The position numbers were made by a program, and so were the translations under genes. Shown here piece after piece: positions 15,503-24,672 of a stretch of DNA of 64,000 bases. Position 1 is the first letter of the stretch, and every line of letters begins with the position of its first letter. The stretch comes from Chryseobacterium sp. Marseille-Q5410. GTDB taxonomy: Bacteria > Bacteroidota > Bacteroidia > Flavobacteriales > Weeksellaceae. The stretch lies in NCBI GenBank assembly GCA_946892665.1, contig CAMPOT010000003.1, positions 124,001 through 188,000 on the forward strand. The letters are read 5' to 3'. Below the pieces are notes generated by a model. That model was not told the origin of the DNA and did no database searches. It saw only the letters and a program-made list of their open reading frames with translations.

Positions 15503-17467
15503 ATGGAAAAAGTCCTCCCTTACTCGCTATTCACAGACGACGATATCTATCTTTTCCGCGAAGGAAAACATTACCAACTCTACGATAAATTCGGCGCTCA
15601 CACCTTGGAAGTCGAAGGGAAGAAGGGCGTTTATTTTGCCGTTTGGGCACCTCATGCTAAAGAGGTTTCCGTGATAGGGAATTTCAATAAATGGCATTCC
15701 GAATCGCACAAACTGTACCCGAGATGGGATGGTTCGGGGATTTGGGAAGGTTTTATTTCAGGATTAAATTGGGGGAATATATACAAATATGCAATCCGTA
15801 CCAACAGCGGGGTTCTTTTAGAAAAGGGCGATCCTTTTGCCCTGAGTTGGGAACAGAATGCACAAGCCAGTTCGGTAATTTCAACCACTTGGTATGAGTG
15901 GAACGACAAAAATTGGATGGATGAACGCTCCAAAAAAAATAGTTTTGAAGCCCCAATCTCTGTTTACGAAATGCATTTAGGATCCTGGATGCGCGGTATG
16001 GACGATCCCGATCGGTTTTTCAGTTACCGCGAAATTGCTGAAAGATTGGTCCCTTATTTAAAAGAAATGAATTTTACTCATGTGGAATTTATGCCTGTGA
16101 TGGAATATCCTTATGATCCGAGTTGGGGTTATCAGATCACCGGATTTTTCGCAGCTACTTCGCGTTTCGGCTCACCACAGGATTTGATGTTCCTGATTGA
16201 TGAGCTGCATCAAAACGGAATTGCGGTGATCTTCGATTGGGTGCCGTCGCATTTTCCGGGAGATGCGAACGGACTTCATTTTTTCGACGGAACTTATCTT
16301 TATGAACACGAAGATCCCAGGAAAGGTTTTCATCCCGAATGGAAATCTCATATTTTTAATTACGGAAGACCGGAAGTGCGCTCTTTTTTGGTGTCTAATG
16401 CGATGTTTTGGCTAGACCGATATCATGCCGATGGATTGCGTGTAGACGCGGTAACTTCAATGCTTTATCTAGATTATTCCAGAAATGATGGCGAATGGGA
16501 ACCCAATATTTACGGAGGCAATGTAAACCTGGAAGCTAAACAGTTTTTACAGGAATTCAATACTGCGGTATATAAACGTTTCCCGGATATTATCACCATT
16601 GCTGAAGAAAGTTCAGATTTTCCGATGCTTACCGAACCGGTGCACGTTGGTGGAGTAGGTTTCGGAATGAAATGGATGATGGGGTGGATGCACGATACCT
16701 TAAAATATTTCAAAGAAGATCCAATCCATAGAAAATATAAGCATCACAAAATTACATTTGCATCCATGTATATGTATAATGAAAATTATATGATGCCGCT
16801 TTCGCATGATGAAGTAGTACACGGAAAATCCAGTTTAATCTACAAAATGCCGGGCGACGAATGGCAGAAATTTGCCAACTTGCGAGCACTCTATACTTAT
16901 ATGTTCACCCATCCGGGAGCCAAACTCTTGTTTATGGGGAACGAATTTGCACAAACCAGCGAGTGGAATTTTAAACAAAGTCTCGATTGGCATTTGTTGC
17001 AATATCCTATTCATAAAGGATTACAAACTTTTGTAAGCGATTTAAATCAACTATACACCAGCGAACCTTCTTTGTACGAAAATCAGTTCAATTGTAACGG
17101 TTTCGAATGGGTAGAAGCGAATGATGATGAAAATTCCATTTATATTTATCTGAGAAAAGGAAAAAATGAAGATGAAGTAACGATGACGGTCCTCAACCTT
17201 ACTCCAAGAGTTTTCGATTATAAAATTGGGGTGAATGAAGGAACCAACTGGGAAGTAATCTTAAATTCTGATGATAAAAAATACGGCGGAAGTGGGACAA
17301 TCGCTGAAATTGTAGATGAAGAGGATGATGAATGGATGTATCGACCGAATGCCATCATTCTGAAATTACCACCTCTCGCAGGCGTCGTACTGAAACAGAA
17401 AAAAACAGTCAAAAGAAAATCAAAAAAACGGGTTGAAGTCCAGAATGTCTCACCGAAAAAAGACTAA
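15503..17467 (+). CDS. glgB: 1,4-alpha-glucan branching enzyme
   Basis: This 654-aa GH13 enzyme makes alpha-1,6 branches in glycogen. The N-terminal CBM48-type domain includes GVYFAVWAPHAKEVSVIGNFN. The (beta/alpha)8 barrel carries the catalytic Asp in DGLRVDAVTSM (about residue 310), the Glu in TIAEESSDFP (about 366) and the conserved LSHDEVVHG (about 432). A C-terminal all-beta domain with a basic tail closes it. Length is typical of the short GlgB form. The gene for glycogen synthase begins 38 nt downstream; no ADP-glucose pyrophosphorylase gene is in the window. Confidence 0.96.
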   Translation: MEKVLPYSLFTDDDIYLFREGKHYQLYDKFGAHTLEVEGKKGVYFAVWAPHAKEVSVIGNFNKWHSESHKLYPRWDGSGIWEGFISGLNWGNIYKYAIRTNSGVLLEKGDPFALSWEQNAQASSVISTTWYEWNDKNWMDERSKKNSFEAPISVYEMHLGSWMRGMDDPDRFFSYREIAERLVPYLKEMNFTHVEFMPVMEYPYDPSWGYQITGFFAATSRFGSPQDLMFLIDELHQNGIAVIFDWVPSHFPGDANGLHFFDGTYLYEHEDPRKGFHPEWKSHIFNYGRPEVRSFLVSNAMFWLDRYHADGLRVDAVTSMLYLDYSRNDGEWEPNIYGGNVNLEAKQFLQEFNTAVYKRFPDIITIAEESSDFPMLTEPVHVGGVGFGMKWMMGWMHDTLKYFKEDPIHRKYKHHKITFASMYMYNENYMMPLSHDEVVHGKSSLIYKMPGDEWQKFANLRALYTYMFTHPGAKLLFMGNEFAQTSEWNFKQSLDWHLLQYPIHKGLQTFVSDLNQLYTSEPSLYENQFNCNGFEWVEANDDENSIYIYLRKGKNEDEVTMTVLNLTPRVFDYKIGVNEGTNWEVILNSDDKKYGGSGTIAEIVDEEDDEWMYRPNAIILKLPPLAGVVLKQKKTVKRKSKKRVEVQNVSPKKD

Positions 17468-17504
17468 TCAGCTTTATATTCATGTGTAACCGCAAACTTT
17501 TTAA

Positions 17505-18911
17505 ATGAAAATATTTAACCTTTCCATTGAATGTTATCCTGTTGCTAAAGTAGGCGGTCTTGCCGATGTTGTGGGAGCTTTACCGAAATATCTTAACAAA
17601 ATTGAAGGCGTGGAAGCCAGTGTAATCATGCCTTGGTACAATAAACCTTTTGTGCACGACCACAGTTTTGAAATTGTATTTGATGGCTGGATTCACCAAA
17701 GCCGACAAATGTTCCAGGTCCAAGTGATGAAGGAGCGCTCGAAAGTTTTGGGTTTTGATTTGTATTTGGTGAAAATTCCCGGACTTTTAGATCGCGACAA
17801 TCCCTACGGATATTGGGATGAAAGTCAACAATTTCTGGCATTTCAGCATGGAGTTTTGCATTGGCTTACTGCGATGCAGATTAGGCCGGATATTTTGCAT
17901 TGTCATGATTATCATACGGGTTTGGTGCCTTTTATGGTAGAATATTGCCCGGAATTCAGTTTTTTAAAAGGTGTTAAAACCGTGGGAACCATTCACAATG
18001 GCGAATACCAAGGACAAATGAGTTGGGAAATGACCAGTTATATGCCTTGGTTCTATGGCGAAAACTGGGGGCTTCTCGATTGGGACGGACAAATCAATCC
18101 TTTGGCGTCAATGATTAAATGTTGTCATGCTTTCAATGCGGTTTCTGAAGGTTATTTGAATGAATTATTTCATAGTTTTCATGGTTTGGAAGTGCTTGTG
18201 CGCAATGAAAGTTCCAAGGCGTACGGAATTATCAACGGAATCGATGTGGAAGTTTGGGATCCCGCAACCGATCCTTTCTTGGATTTTCATTATTCCCGAA
18301 AAAATGCGCATGAAGGTAAGCTTAAAAACAAAAAAGAAATTTGCAAAGAATATGGCTTAAAGGAGGATTTGCCGCTATTCAGCTTTATCGGTCGGTTTGC
18401 TGTTGAGAAAGGCGCTGATTTGTTGCCCGAAATTGTTTGGAAAAGCATCCAACAGACTTATGGCGCCATCAATATTATGATTTTAGGATCTGGCGATCCG
18501 TATATTGAACGAGAATTGAGTCACCTCAATGCTGCTTTCTCCAATTTCGCACTCGATTTGGGTTACAAAGAGTATCTTTCGCATAAGATTTATGCATCTT
18601 CAGATTTCTTGTTGATGCCTTCGCGGGTGGAACCTTGCGGACTCAACCAAATGTATGCGATGCATTACGGTACTATTCCTATCGTACGATATACTGGTGG
18701 TTTGCGCGATACGGTAAAAGATATATCAACCGGTGGAAGCGGACTCAATTTCGGTGCAGCAACTGCCGATGATGCGGTACACGCTATCCATCGGGCGCTT
18801 TTTGTTTACCGACAAAAGGAGCTTATGGGAGATTTGGTGAAAGCCAATATGAGTTACAATTTCTCTTGGGAAAAATCAGCCGAAAAGTACATGGAAATGT
18901 ATAGAGGGTAA
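17505..18911 (+). CDS. glgA: Glycogen synthase (ADP-glucose type, GT5)
   Basis: This 468-aa glycosyltransferase extends alpha-1,4-glucan from ADP-glucose. The KxGGL motif is present (AKVGGLADVVGALPKYL, residues about 14-30). So are HCHDYHTG and the C-lobe E-x7-E-type region (SRVEPCGLNQMYAMHYG, about residue 372) typical of GT-B glucosyltransferases. Length fits bacterial GlgA. It is cotranscribed with glgB. No terminator was seen directly after it. Confidence 0.95.
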   Translation: MKIFNLSIECYPVAKVGGLADVVGALPKYLNKIEGVEASVIMPWYNKPFVHDHSFEIVFDGWIHQSRQMFQVQVMKERSKVLGFDLYLVKIPGLLDRDNPYGYWDESQQFLAFQHGVLHWLTAMQIRPDILHCHDYHTGLVPFMVEYCPEFSFLKGVKTVGTIHNGEYQGQMSWEMTSYMPWFYGENWGLLDWDGQINPLASMIKCCHAFNAVSEGYLNELFHSFHGLEVLVRNESSKAYGIINGIDVEVWDPATDPFLDFHYSRKNAHEGKLKNKKEICKEYGLKEDLPLFSFIGRFAVEKGADLLPEIVWKSIQQTYGAINIMILGSGDPYIERELSHLNAAFSNFALDLGYKEYLSHKIYASSDFLLMPSRVEPCGLNQMYAMHYGTIPIVRYTGGLRDTVKDISTGGSGLNFGAATADDAVHAIHRALFVYRQKELMGDLVKANMSYNFSWEKSAEKYMEMYRG

Positions 18912-19021
18912 TTGAATTGCTTATTTTCATGGATAAAAGTTCAGGAAACTTATAGAAAGGCTTTGTCGATGGTATTATTCTTGTAAAGTTCATGGGAAAA
19001 AAATATATGTTCGCAGAAAAA

Positions 19022-19966
19022 ATGAAGAATTTGCCCATACTTGGAATTGCACTCGCTGCTTTAATGTTCACAATTCCTGTACAATGTAAAAACGACAAAG
19101 AAATATCCGCCCCATCTCCTAGCCAACCTCTTCCTCAGAAAAAAGATTCGTTGGTGGAAACACCAGCTCCGAAACCTGCAATTAAATATACTTCAATGAT
19201 TTTCCCCGCTAAGAAAAAAGATTCTGCAATGGCGGCTTTCAATAAACAATTTTCCGAAGAAGATCGCTACACTATTCTGGCTTTAAACCGGCTTGATTCT
19301 AAAAATAAATGGCGCGCTGATACGCTTGCAATTCCCGATAAAATAGATCATAGTTTGATGATGTATTCGCCATTTCCGACTCAGTTGGATGTGTTGAAAG
19401 AAGTGAGGAAAATGGTTTTTTTCTCTTATCCAATTCAAGCGTATGCTTTATATGAAAACGGAAAATTGATCAAATGGGGACCAACAAGTATGGGCAAAAA
19501 AGCAGCGCAAACCAAGCGTGGACTTATGTTTGCGAATTGGAAAAAAGAACTTGCCATTTCTACCGTCAACAGTTCCTGGAAATTGCCTTACAATGTTAAT
19601 GTTCACAATACCTTAGGAATTGGGTGGCACCAATATGATTTACCGGGTTTTCCCGCCTCACATTCCTGTTTAAGATTGTTGATGAACGATGCCAAATTTC
19701 TTTACAGTTGGGTGGATACCTGGATTTTGAATAAAGGAGGGGCAACTGTAAAAGCCAACGGAACGCCAGTGATTGTATTTGGAGACTATCAATGGGGAGG
19801 AAAAAAATCTTGGAAAAAACTTATTGACGATCCTATGGCTAACGATATTTCGATGGAGGAGCTGAATAATATCATCAATCCGAATCTCGAAAAAATTCTG
19901 GAAGAGCAGAAAAAAAGAGAAGAGGTGGTAGCATCAGCTTCTACGGAAGTAAAACCTGCGGCATAA
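19022..19966 (+). CDS. L,D-transpeptidase (YkuD domain), probable lipoprotein
   Basis: This protein of about 314 aa is predicted to cross-link or anchor peptidoglycan stem peptides. The catalytic motif is unmistakable: HQYDLPGFPASHSCLRLL, with the His and Cys of the YkuD fold. The start at 19022 gives MKNLPILGIALAALMFTIPVQC, a signal ending in a Cys that could be lipidated. The upstream ATG at 18992 would add ten residues in front of the signal. A Pro/Ala-rich linker follows the signal, and the C-terminal tail is a charged helix. It converges with the gene at 19981. Confidence 0.87.
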   Translation: MKNLPILGIALAALMFTIPVQCKNDKEISAPSPSQPLPQKKDSLVETPAPKPAIKYTSMIFPAKKKDSAMAAFNKQFSEEDRYTILALNRLDSKNKWRADTLAIPDKIDHSLMMYSPFPTQLDVLKEVRKMVFFSYPIQAYALYENGKLIKWGPTSMGKKAAQTKRGLMFANWKKELAISTVNSSWKLPYNVNVHNTLGIGWHQYDLPGFPASHSCLRLLMNDAKFLYSWVDTWILNKGGATVKANGTPVIVFGDYQWGGKKSWKKLIDDPMANDISMEELNNIINPNLEKILEEQKKREEVVASASTEVKPAA

Positions 19967-19980
19967 ATATCCCAAGTCTT

Positions 19981-20505
19981 TTAATTCTCAAATCGTTGAA
20001 TCGATATCTCTGCGAAATCACGAAGTTTTTGCATTTCTATTTTGGCTTGATACTGCCCAATTCTAGTGACAAAATAAGTGCATCCTAAAAAAAACAAAGT
20101 AACAAATGAAGCCGTAAGAGCCCATGGAAAATCGTTGCTTTTAATTTGTTTTTCCACAAACCAGATCGTAATAAAGACCATCCAAAGAATACTCCCGATA
20201 AAGTAAAGGAACATAAAAAAAGTCCACACAGCACTGGTAGGCCCGAAAATCCCACGAATGACCGTTTTGTTTTCGTCAGAATCGTATTCGGTTCTTAGTG
20301 ATAAGCAAGGTTTCCAATAGTTGCTGTGCTCACTTTTAACCATAATTGTTGCCGTTTCGGAATTGATGTTTCCGGTGTAGTGTTCCGATTGATTCTTCAG
20401 AAATTCTTTCAATATTTCTACATATTTTTCGCGGCTGATTTCGGTATAAATTTTAAACCGTGGACGCGACCGGATTTGGTCTAAAATGGATTCTTCAATT
20501 TTCAT
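19981..20505 (-). CDS. Membrane protein of unknown function, 174 aa
   Basis: No family was recognised. The first 85 residues are soluble and charged. Two hydrophobic segments follow (VWTFFMFLYFIGSILWMVFITIW, within residues about 93-118, and LTASFVTLFFLGCTYFV), then a helical cytosolic tail. The start overlaps the end of the upstream PDZ/retropepsin gene by 11 nt, so the two are translationally coupled. Confidence 0.65.
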   Translation of the reverse strand: MKIEESILDQIRSRPRFKIYTEISREKYVEILKEFLKNQSEHYTGNINSETATIMVKSEHSNYWKPCLSLRTEYDSDENKTVIRGIFGPTSAVWTFFMFLYFIGSILWMVFITIWFVEKQIKSNDFPWALTASFVTLFFLGCTYFVTRIGQYQAKIEMQKLRDFAEISIQRFEN

Positions 20506-21829
20506 CTTGGTAAGGAATTGGATCTTTTAATATTAATTTAAATGTCATGATTTGGCCACCTCGTACAACCTCGAAATGCACTGCGGTTCCATCATTACCT
20601 TTCATTAAATCATTGATTTTTTGTAAAGTATAATCTCCTGCTTTTTTCTTGTTGATACTGATGATTTTATCGTCTTTCCTTATCCCGGCTTCGTAGCAGG
20701 GTGCTTCTCTTCTGCATCCGGCGACTGAATACTTGGGTTTCAAAACAAAATGATATTGGAAATTTTCTGTTGCGGAATAAACATTTTCTCCTTCATTTAC
20801 CTGGTTGTTTTTAGTGGTTTGCACGGTAACCAAATCTTGGTCCCAAGTCATCCCATCATGCCGAAGGTCTAAACCACTTTTATTAAAAAGAAAGGGATCG
20901 TTGAAATGTTTGTTTTTCTTTAGGTAAATCTTATTTTCAGGATAATTAAAGACCACTTCAAAGCGCCTCATAATATCGCTTCCTATCGAACCCTTTCGGT
21001 TAGGAACCAGTTTCAAATTTTGTATGGAATATTCATCGGGCATGGCAGTTAATGGTTTTTCGAAAGCAAAATCGCCAAGATAAACCCGGTGAATTCTACT
21101 TCTTTTTCCGAAAATATCCCCATTGAAACCCTGTCCTAAATAATCATCAATATTTGGGCGGTTGTACACAAAATCTTCGATGAGTTTCGGGAAAAGCCAT
21201 ACAGCATCGCTATTTCCCAGATCAATTAGCATTTTCGATTCTTCACGAGTGGAGGTCATCTCTACTCCTGCCATCATGTAAGGTTTATTGCCTTCAACAG
21301 TAATATGAAATTTGGCGTGTCTTTTTACTTTCTTTTTAAAAAGCGTTTGGTCTTGGTAAACGGTGATTTTTTTGGTGAGATAATTGATCGAAATCGAATG
21401 ATTTTTAAAGAAATGATAACCAATGATTCCGTTCACTGGAATTCCAACATGCGAGGAAAAATTGATGCTTTCGTCAAGAATAATAAAGATTTTATGATTG
21501 AAATCTTTATAATCTTTTCCTATTTTCACAATGTTATTCTCCGAACTCAAACCTTCGATATCTCCGCTTTCACCCAAGCCGGAAAACTTCACTTTTTCGA
21601 TGTCGTTAAAATTGATTTCCTTATTTTCCAGACTGAAGAGAATCGTTTCATTTACCCCTGAATCCAGCAGAAAAGTAAGGTCAACGCCATTGATGTTTAA
21701 AGGAACAAATATTAAATTATTGATCAACTGAAACGGGATTACTGTTTTCTTGTCATCGGTAATTTCGAATCCCTTTTGCCCGAAAGAAAAAGCAAATGCA
21801 AAAAGTAATAAAAGAAAACAGCGTTTCAT
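20495..21829 (-). CDS. Retropepsin-like aspartyl protease with C-terminal PDZ domain
   Basis: This exported protein of about 444 aa starts with a clean signal peptide when begun at the ATG at 21829 (MKRCFLLLLFAFAFSFGQ); the longer reading from 21862 adds 11 residues before it. The aspartyl-protease motif is LTFLLDSGVNETILF (D-S-G), with a second D-x-G-like patch MLIDLGNSDAVW near the middle, giving the tandem aspartyl protease layout of Bacteroidota. The last 90 residues form a PDZ domain (AGIRKDDKIISINKKKAG). It is coupled to the downstream membrane-protein gene by overlap and diverges from ppc. The protease role is inferred from the motifs. Confidence 0.8.
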   Translation of the reverse strand: MKRCFLLLLFAFAFSFGQKGFEITDDKKTVIPFQLINNLIFVPLNINGVDLTFLLDSGVNETILFSLENKEINFNDIEKVKFSGLGESGDIEGLSSENNIVKIGKDYKDFNHKIFIILDESINFSSHVGIPVNGIIGYHFFKNHSISINYLTKKITVYQDQTLFKKKVKRHAKFHITVEGNKPYMMAGVEMTSTREESKMLIDLGNSDAVWLFPKLIEDFVYNRPNIDDYLGQGFNGDIFGKRSRIHRVYLGDFAFEKPLTAMPDEYSIQNLKLVPNRKGSIGSDIMRRFEVVFNYPENKIYLKKNKHFNDPFLFNKSGLDLRHDGMTWDQDLVTVQTTKNNQVNEGENVYSATENFQYHFVLKPKYSVAGCRREAPCYEAGIRKDDKIISINKKKAGDYTLQKINDLMKGNDGTAVHFEVVRGGQIMTFKLILKDPIPYQDEN

Positions 21830-21903
21830 TGATTGAAGATACAATAATTTCATTAATTTCATTAATTTATTAAAAATGAATAAAATTAGTACATTAAAAA
21901 TCC

Positions 21904-21911
21904 TAAATTTG
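21904..21911 (+). promoter_or_regulatory. -7 element (TAAATTTG) immediately before ppc
   Basis: TAAATTTG fits the TAnnTTTG consensus and ends only 4 nt before the ppc ATG. If it is used, the transcript would be leaderless or nearly so. The 50 nt upstream also carry a tandem TTAATTTCA-type repeat between the divergent genes. Confidence 0.45.
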
Positions 21912-21915
21912 TTCT

Positions 21916-24456
21916 ATGCAAAACGAAGCAAAAACAGAAAGATTCCGACAAATCGTCGAGAACAAATTCCAAATCTACAACTCACTTTTCATGAGTTTGC
22001 CTTATGATAAAATGACCAATATCGGCATGCTGCTCCCTTTTTTATATGAAGAAAGCAGAATCGGCTACGAAAAAGGTCTGAGTCCGGAAGAAATTGTGGA
22101 AGAATTTTTCAGTAAACACACCGATTTGGTTTCCGAAGAACAAAAAACAGAACTGTTGTTTAAAATTATCCAATATATCGAAAGGCAAGTAGTGCTTTTT
22201 GATAGTATTGAAGACGCAGCTTTTCCACAATTACATTCGCCAAACGAAACCGGAACCTTGGCCAATCTTCACGATCGCTCCGTACAGGAACATCAACTGG
22301 AAGCTACCCGAAAAAAAATGCAGGATTTTGCCGTAAAAGTTGTTTTTACAGCGCATCCTACACAGTTTTATCCTAATTCTGTGCAAAGAATTTTACATGA
22401 TCTTCGGTCTGCGATCATGAAAGATTCTGTAACAGAAATCGATATGCTTTTGCAACAATTAGGAAAGACGCCTTTCCTGAATCGGGAGAAACCAACACCG
22501 CTGGATGAGGCAATGAGCATTATTTTCTACCTAAGATATGTGTACTATGATTCGATCGGCGAACTTTATAGTAGCATTAAAAACACCTTTGGCAATCAGC
22601 ATTTTGTTCCTCCCCAAGATATATTCCAGTTAGGATTTTGGCCGGGAGGCGATCGGGATGGAAATCCTTTTGTCACTGCGGAGATCACCAAGCAAGTAGC
22701 GCAAGAACTTTATACCTCAATTTTGAAATCTTATTATGCGCATCTGAAAAATTTGCGAAGAAGATTGAGTTTCCGAGGCGTTTCGGAAGTATTGGAAACT
22801 TTGAGTCACGAACTTTATGAAGCCATATTTCGAGATCAGAATATCAGTGCCGTACAAATTTTAAAAAGATTAAAAGAAGCAGAAAAAATCCTCATGGATC
22901 AACACAACGGACTTTTCAAAAATCTGTTGGAAGATTTTCAGGATCGTGTGAAGATTTTCGGAACTCACTTTGCAACCCTCGATATTCGCCAGGACAGCCG
23001 TATTCATCAGCAGGTAATCGATGAAATTATTGCTAAAAAAGCGGGCTTTACATCAGAAAATATTTCTACGACGGAAAAATTGAAGTGGCTGCTGGAAACC
23101 GATGTCATCTTGGATCCCAACGATTTCGAAGGCATTACCAAAGATACTTTGGAGAATATTTTTAACATTAAAAAAATTCAACAGAAAAACGGAGAACGAG
23201 GACTCAGCCGTTACATTATTTCTAATTCGGATGAGGTTAAAGATGTCTTGAATGTTTTCGGAATGTTCAGACTTTGTGGTTATCGGGAAGAGGATATCAA
23301 TATCGATATTGTTCCGCTCTTTGAAACAATGGAGGGTTTGGATGCCGGCGAAAAAGTGATGAAAGAACTCTATGAACTTCCAGCTTATCGAAAACATTTG
23401 GAAAGACGCGGAAATTCGCAAACGATTATGCTCGGTTTTTCCGATGGGACTAAAGATGGCGGATATTTGAAAGCCAATTGGGAAATCTATGAAACCAAAG
23501 AGCAGCTGACCAAGATTTCCGATGAAAACAAGATTAAAGTGATTTTCTTCGACGGACGTGGCGGTCCACCTGCGAGAGGTGGCGGCAAAACCCACGATTT
23601 TTACGCCTCTCAAGGAAAAACTATCGCCAATAACAAGATAGAACTTACCATTCAGGGACAAACCATTACCAGTGTTTTCGGCAATAAAGATCAGGCGAAA
23701 TATAATTTCGAACAGCTGCTAACTGCCGGAATAGAGAATGACGTTTTTAAGAATTCAAAAAAAGATTTATCTGAAAAAGAGAGAAAACTTATTCAGGAAT
23801 TGGCGGAAATTAGCTTCAAAAAATATTCAGATCTGAAAGAACATCCCATGTTTGTGCCTTATTTGCAGGAGATGAGCACTTTGGAATATTATGGAAGAAC
23901 CAACATCGGCAGCCGACCAAGCAAAAGAGGTAGTACTAATGAACTGAAGTTCGAAGATTTGCGCGCGATTCCATTTGTAGGTTCGTGGAGCCAGTTGAAA
24001 CAGAATGTTCCAGGGTTCTTCGGGTTTGGTTTTGCTTTAAATCAACTTAAAAATCAAGAAAGATTTGATGAAGTTCATGCGCTTTATAAAGGTTCGGATT
24101 TTTTTAGAACTTTGGTCTTAAACTCGATGATGAGCATGACTAAATCGTATTTTCCGCTTACTTATTACATGAAAAACAATGCGAAGTTTGGCGCTTTTTG
24201 GAATATTTTGTTTGAGGAGTATCTACTTTCAAAATCCATCATGTTGGAACTTACCGGATACAAAATGCTCATGGAAGAAGATCCTCTTTCTAGAAAATCA
24301 GTGAAAATTCGGGAGAAAATTGTGCTGCCGTTGCTGAGTATTCAGCAGTATGCTTTAATGAAAATTCAGAAAAAAGAAGGAAATTTAGACGCTTACGAAA
24401 AACTCGTAATGCGTTCCTTGTTCGGGAATATTAACGCAAGCAGAAATTCGGCGTAA
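21916..24456 (+). CDS. ppc: Phosphoenolpyruvate carboxylase
   Basis: This 846-aa cytosolic enzyme carboxylates PEP to oxaloacetate, an anaplerotic reaction. Conserved catalytic blocks are all present: VVFTAHPTQ (about residue 140), [13 protein letters not shown] (about 243), [19 protein letters not shown] (about 506) and [15 protein letters not shown] (about 545, the glycine-rich loop). Length is a little short for the family, as in other Bacteroidota. It diverges from the PDZ protease gene and is followed 12 nt later by a small DUF2200-like remnant. Confidence 0.96.
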   Translation: MQNEAKTERFRQIVENKFQIYNSLFMSLPYDKMTNIGMLLPFLYEESRIGYEKGLSPEEIVEEFFSKHTDLVSEEQKTELLFKIIQYIERQVVLFDSIEDAAFPQLHSPNETGTLANLHDRSVQEHQLEATRKKMQDFAVKVVFTAHPTQFYPNSVQRILHDLRSAIMKDSVTEIDMLLQQLGKTPFLNREKPTPLDEAMSIIFYLRYVYYDSIGELYSSIKNTFGNQHFVPPQDIFQLGFWPGGDRDGNPFVTAEITKQVAQELYTSILKSYYAHLKNLRRRLSFRGVSEVLETLSHELYEAIFRDQNISAVQILKRLKEAEKILMDQHNGLFKNLLEDFQDRVKIFGTHFATLDIRQDSRIHQQVIDEIIAKKAGFTSENISTTEKLKWLLETDVILDPNDFEGITKDTLENIFNIKKIQQKNGERGLSRYIISNSDEVKDVLNVFGMFRLCGYREEDINIDIVPLFETMEGLDAGEKVMKELYELPAYRKHLERRGNSQTIMLGFSDGTKDGGYLKANWEIYETKEQLTKISDENKIKVIFFDGRGGPPARGGGKTHDFYASQGKTIANNKIELTIQGQTITSVFGNKDQAKYNFEQLLTAGIENDVFKNSKKDLSEKERKLIQELAEISFKKYSDLKEHPMFVPYLQEMSTLEYYGRTNIGSRPSKRGSTNELKFEDLRAIPFVGSWSQLKQNVPGFFGFGFALNQLKNQERFDEVHALYKGSDFFRTLVLNSMMSMTKSYFPLTYYMKNNAKFGAFWNILFEEYLLSKSIMLELTGYKMLMEEDPLSRKSVKIREKIVLPLLSIQQYALMKIQKKEGNLDAYEKLVMRSLFGNINASRNSA

Positions 24457-24467
24457 ATTATTTGAAT

Positions 24468-24632
24468 ATGAATAATAATTCCCGCATTTATCGGATGTCT
24501 TTTGCCAGTGTTTATCCGCATTATATTATAAAAGAAATTGATGATCCGATCATACAAAAAGTTCGCTATCTGGATAAATTAATCGATGAATTGGCAAAAG
24601 GAAAAGCAATGGAAAGGATTCTGAGAGCATAA
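24468..24632 (+). pseudogene. DUF2200-like gene with an in-frame internal deletion (54 codons left)
   Basis: The 54-codon frame starts with [15 protein letters not shown], which I recognise as the N-terminus of DUF2200 proteins. It then jumps directly to [20 protein letters not shown] and ends [12 protein letters not shown], the C-terminus of the same family. Full-length members are about 115-120 aa, so roughly 60 middle residues are missing while the frame is kept. It lies 12 nt behind ppc and shares the terminator that follows. Whether the mini-protein is still made is unknown. The recognition is from memory of the family pattern. Confidence 0.65.
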
Positions 24633-24636
24633 AAAA

Positions 24637-24665
24637 AATCCGACTCACCACTGAGTCGGATTTTC
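24637..24665. terminator. Bidirectional terminator between the ppc unit and the subtilase gene
   Basis: AATCCGACTCA / TGAGTCGGATT stem with a short loop, flanked by A8 on the left and TTTT on the right, so it can stop both converging units. Confidence 0.85.
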
Positions 24666-24672
24666 TTAGTTT

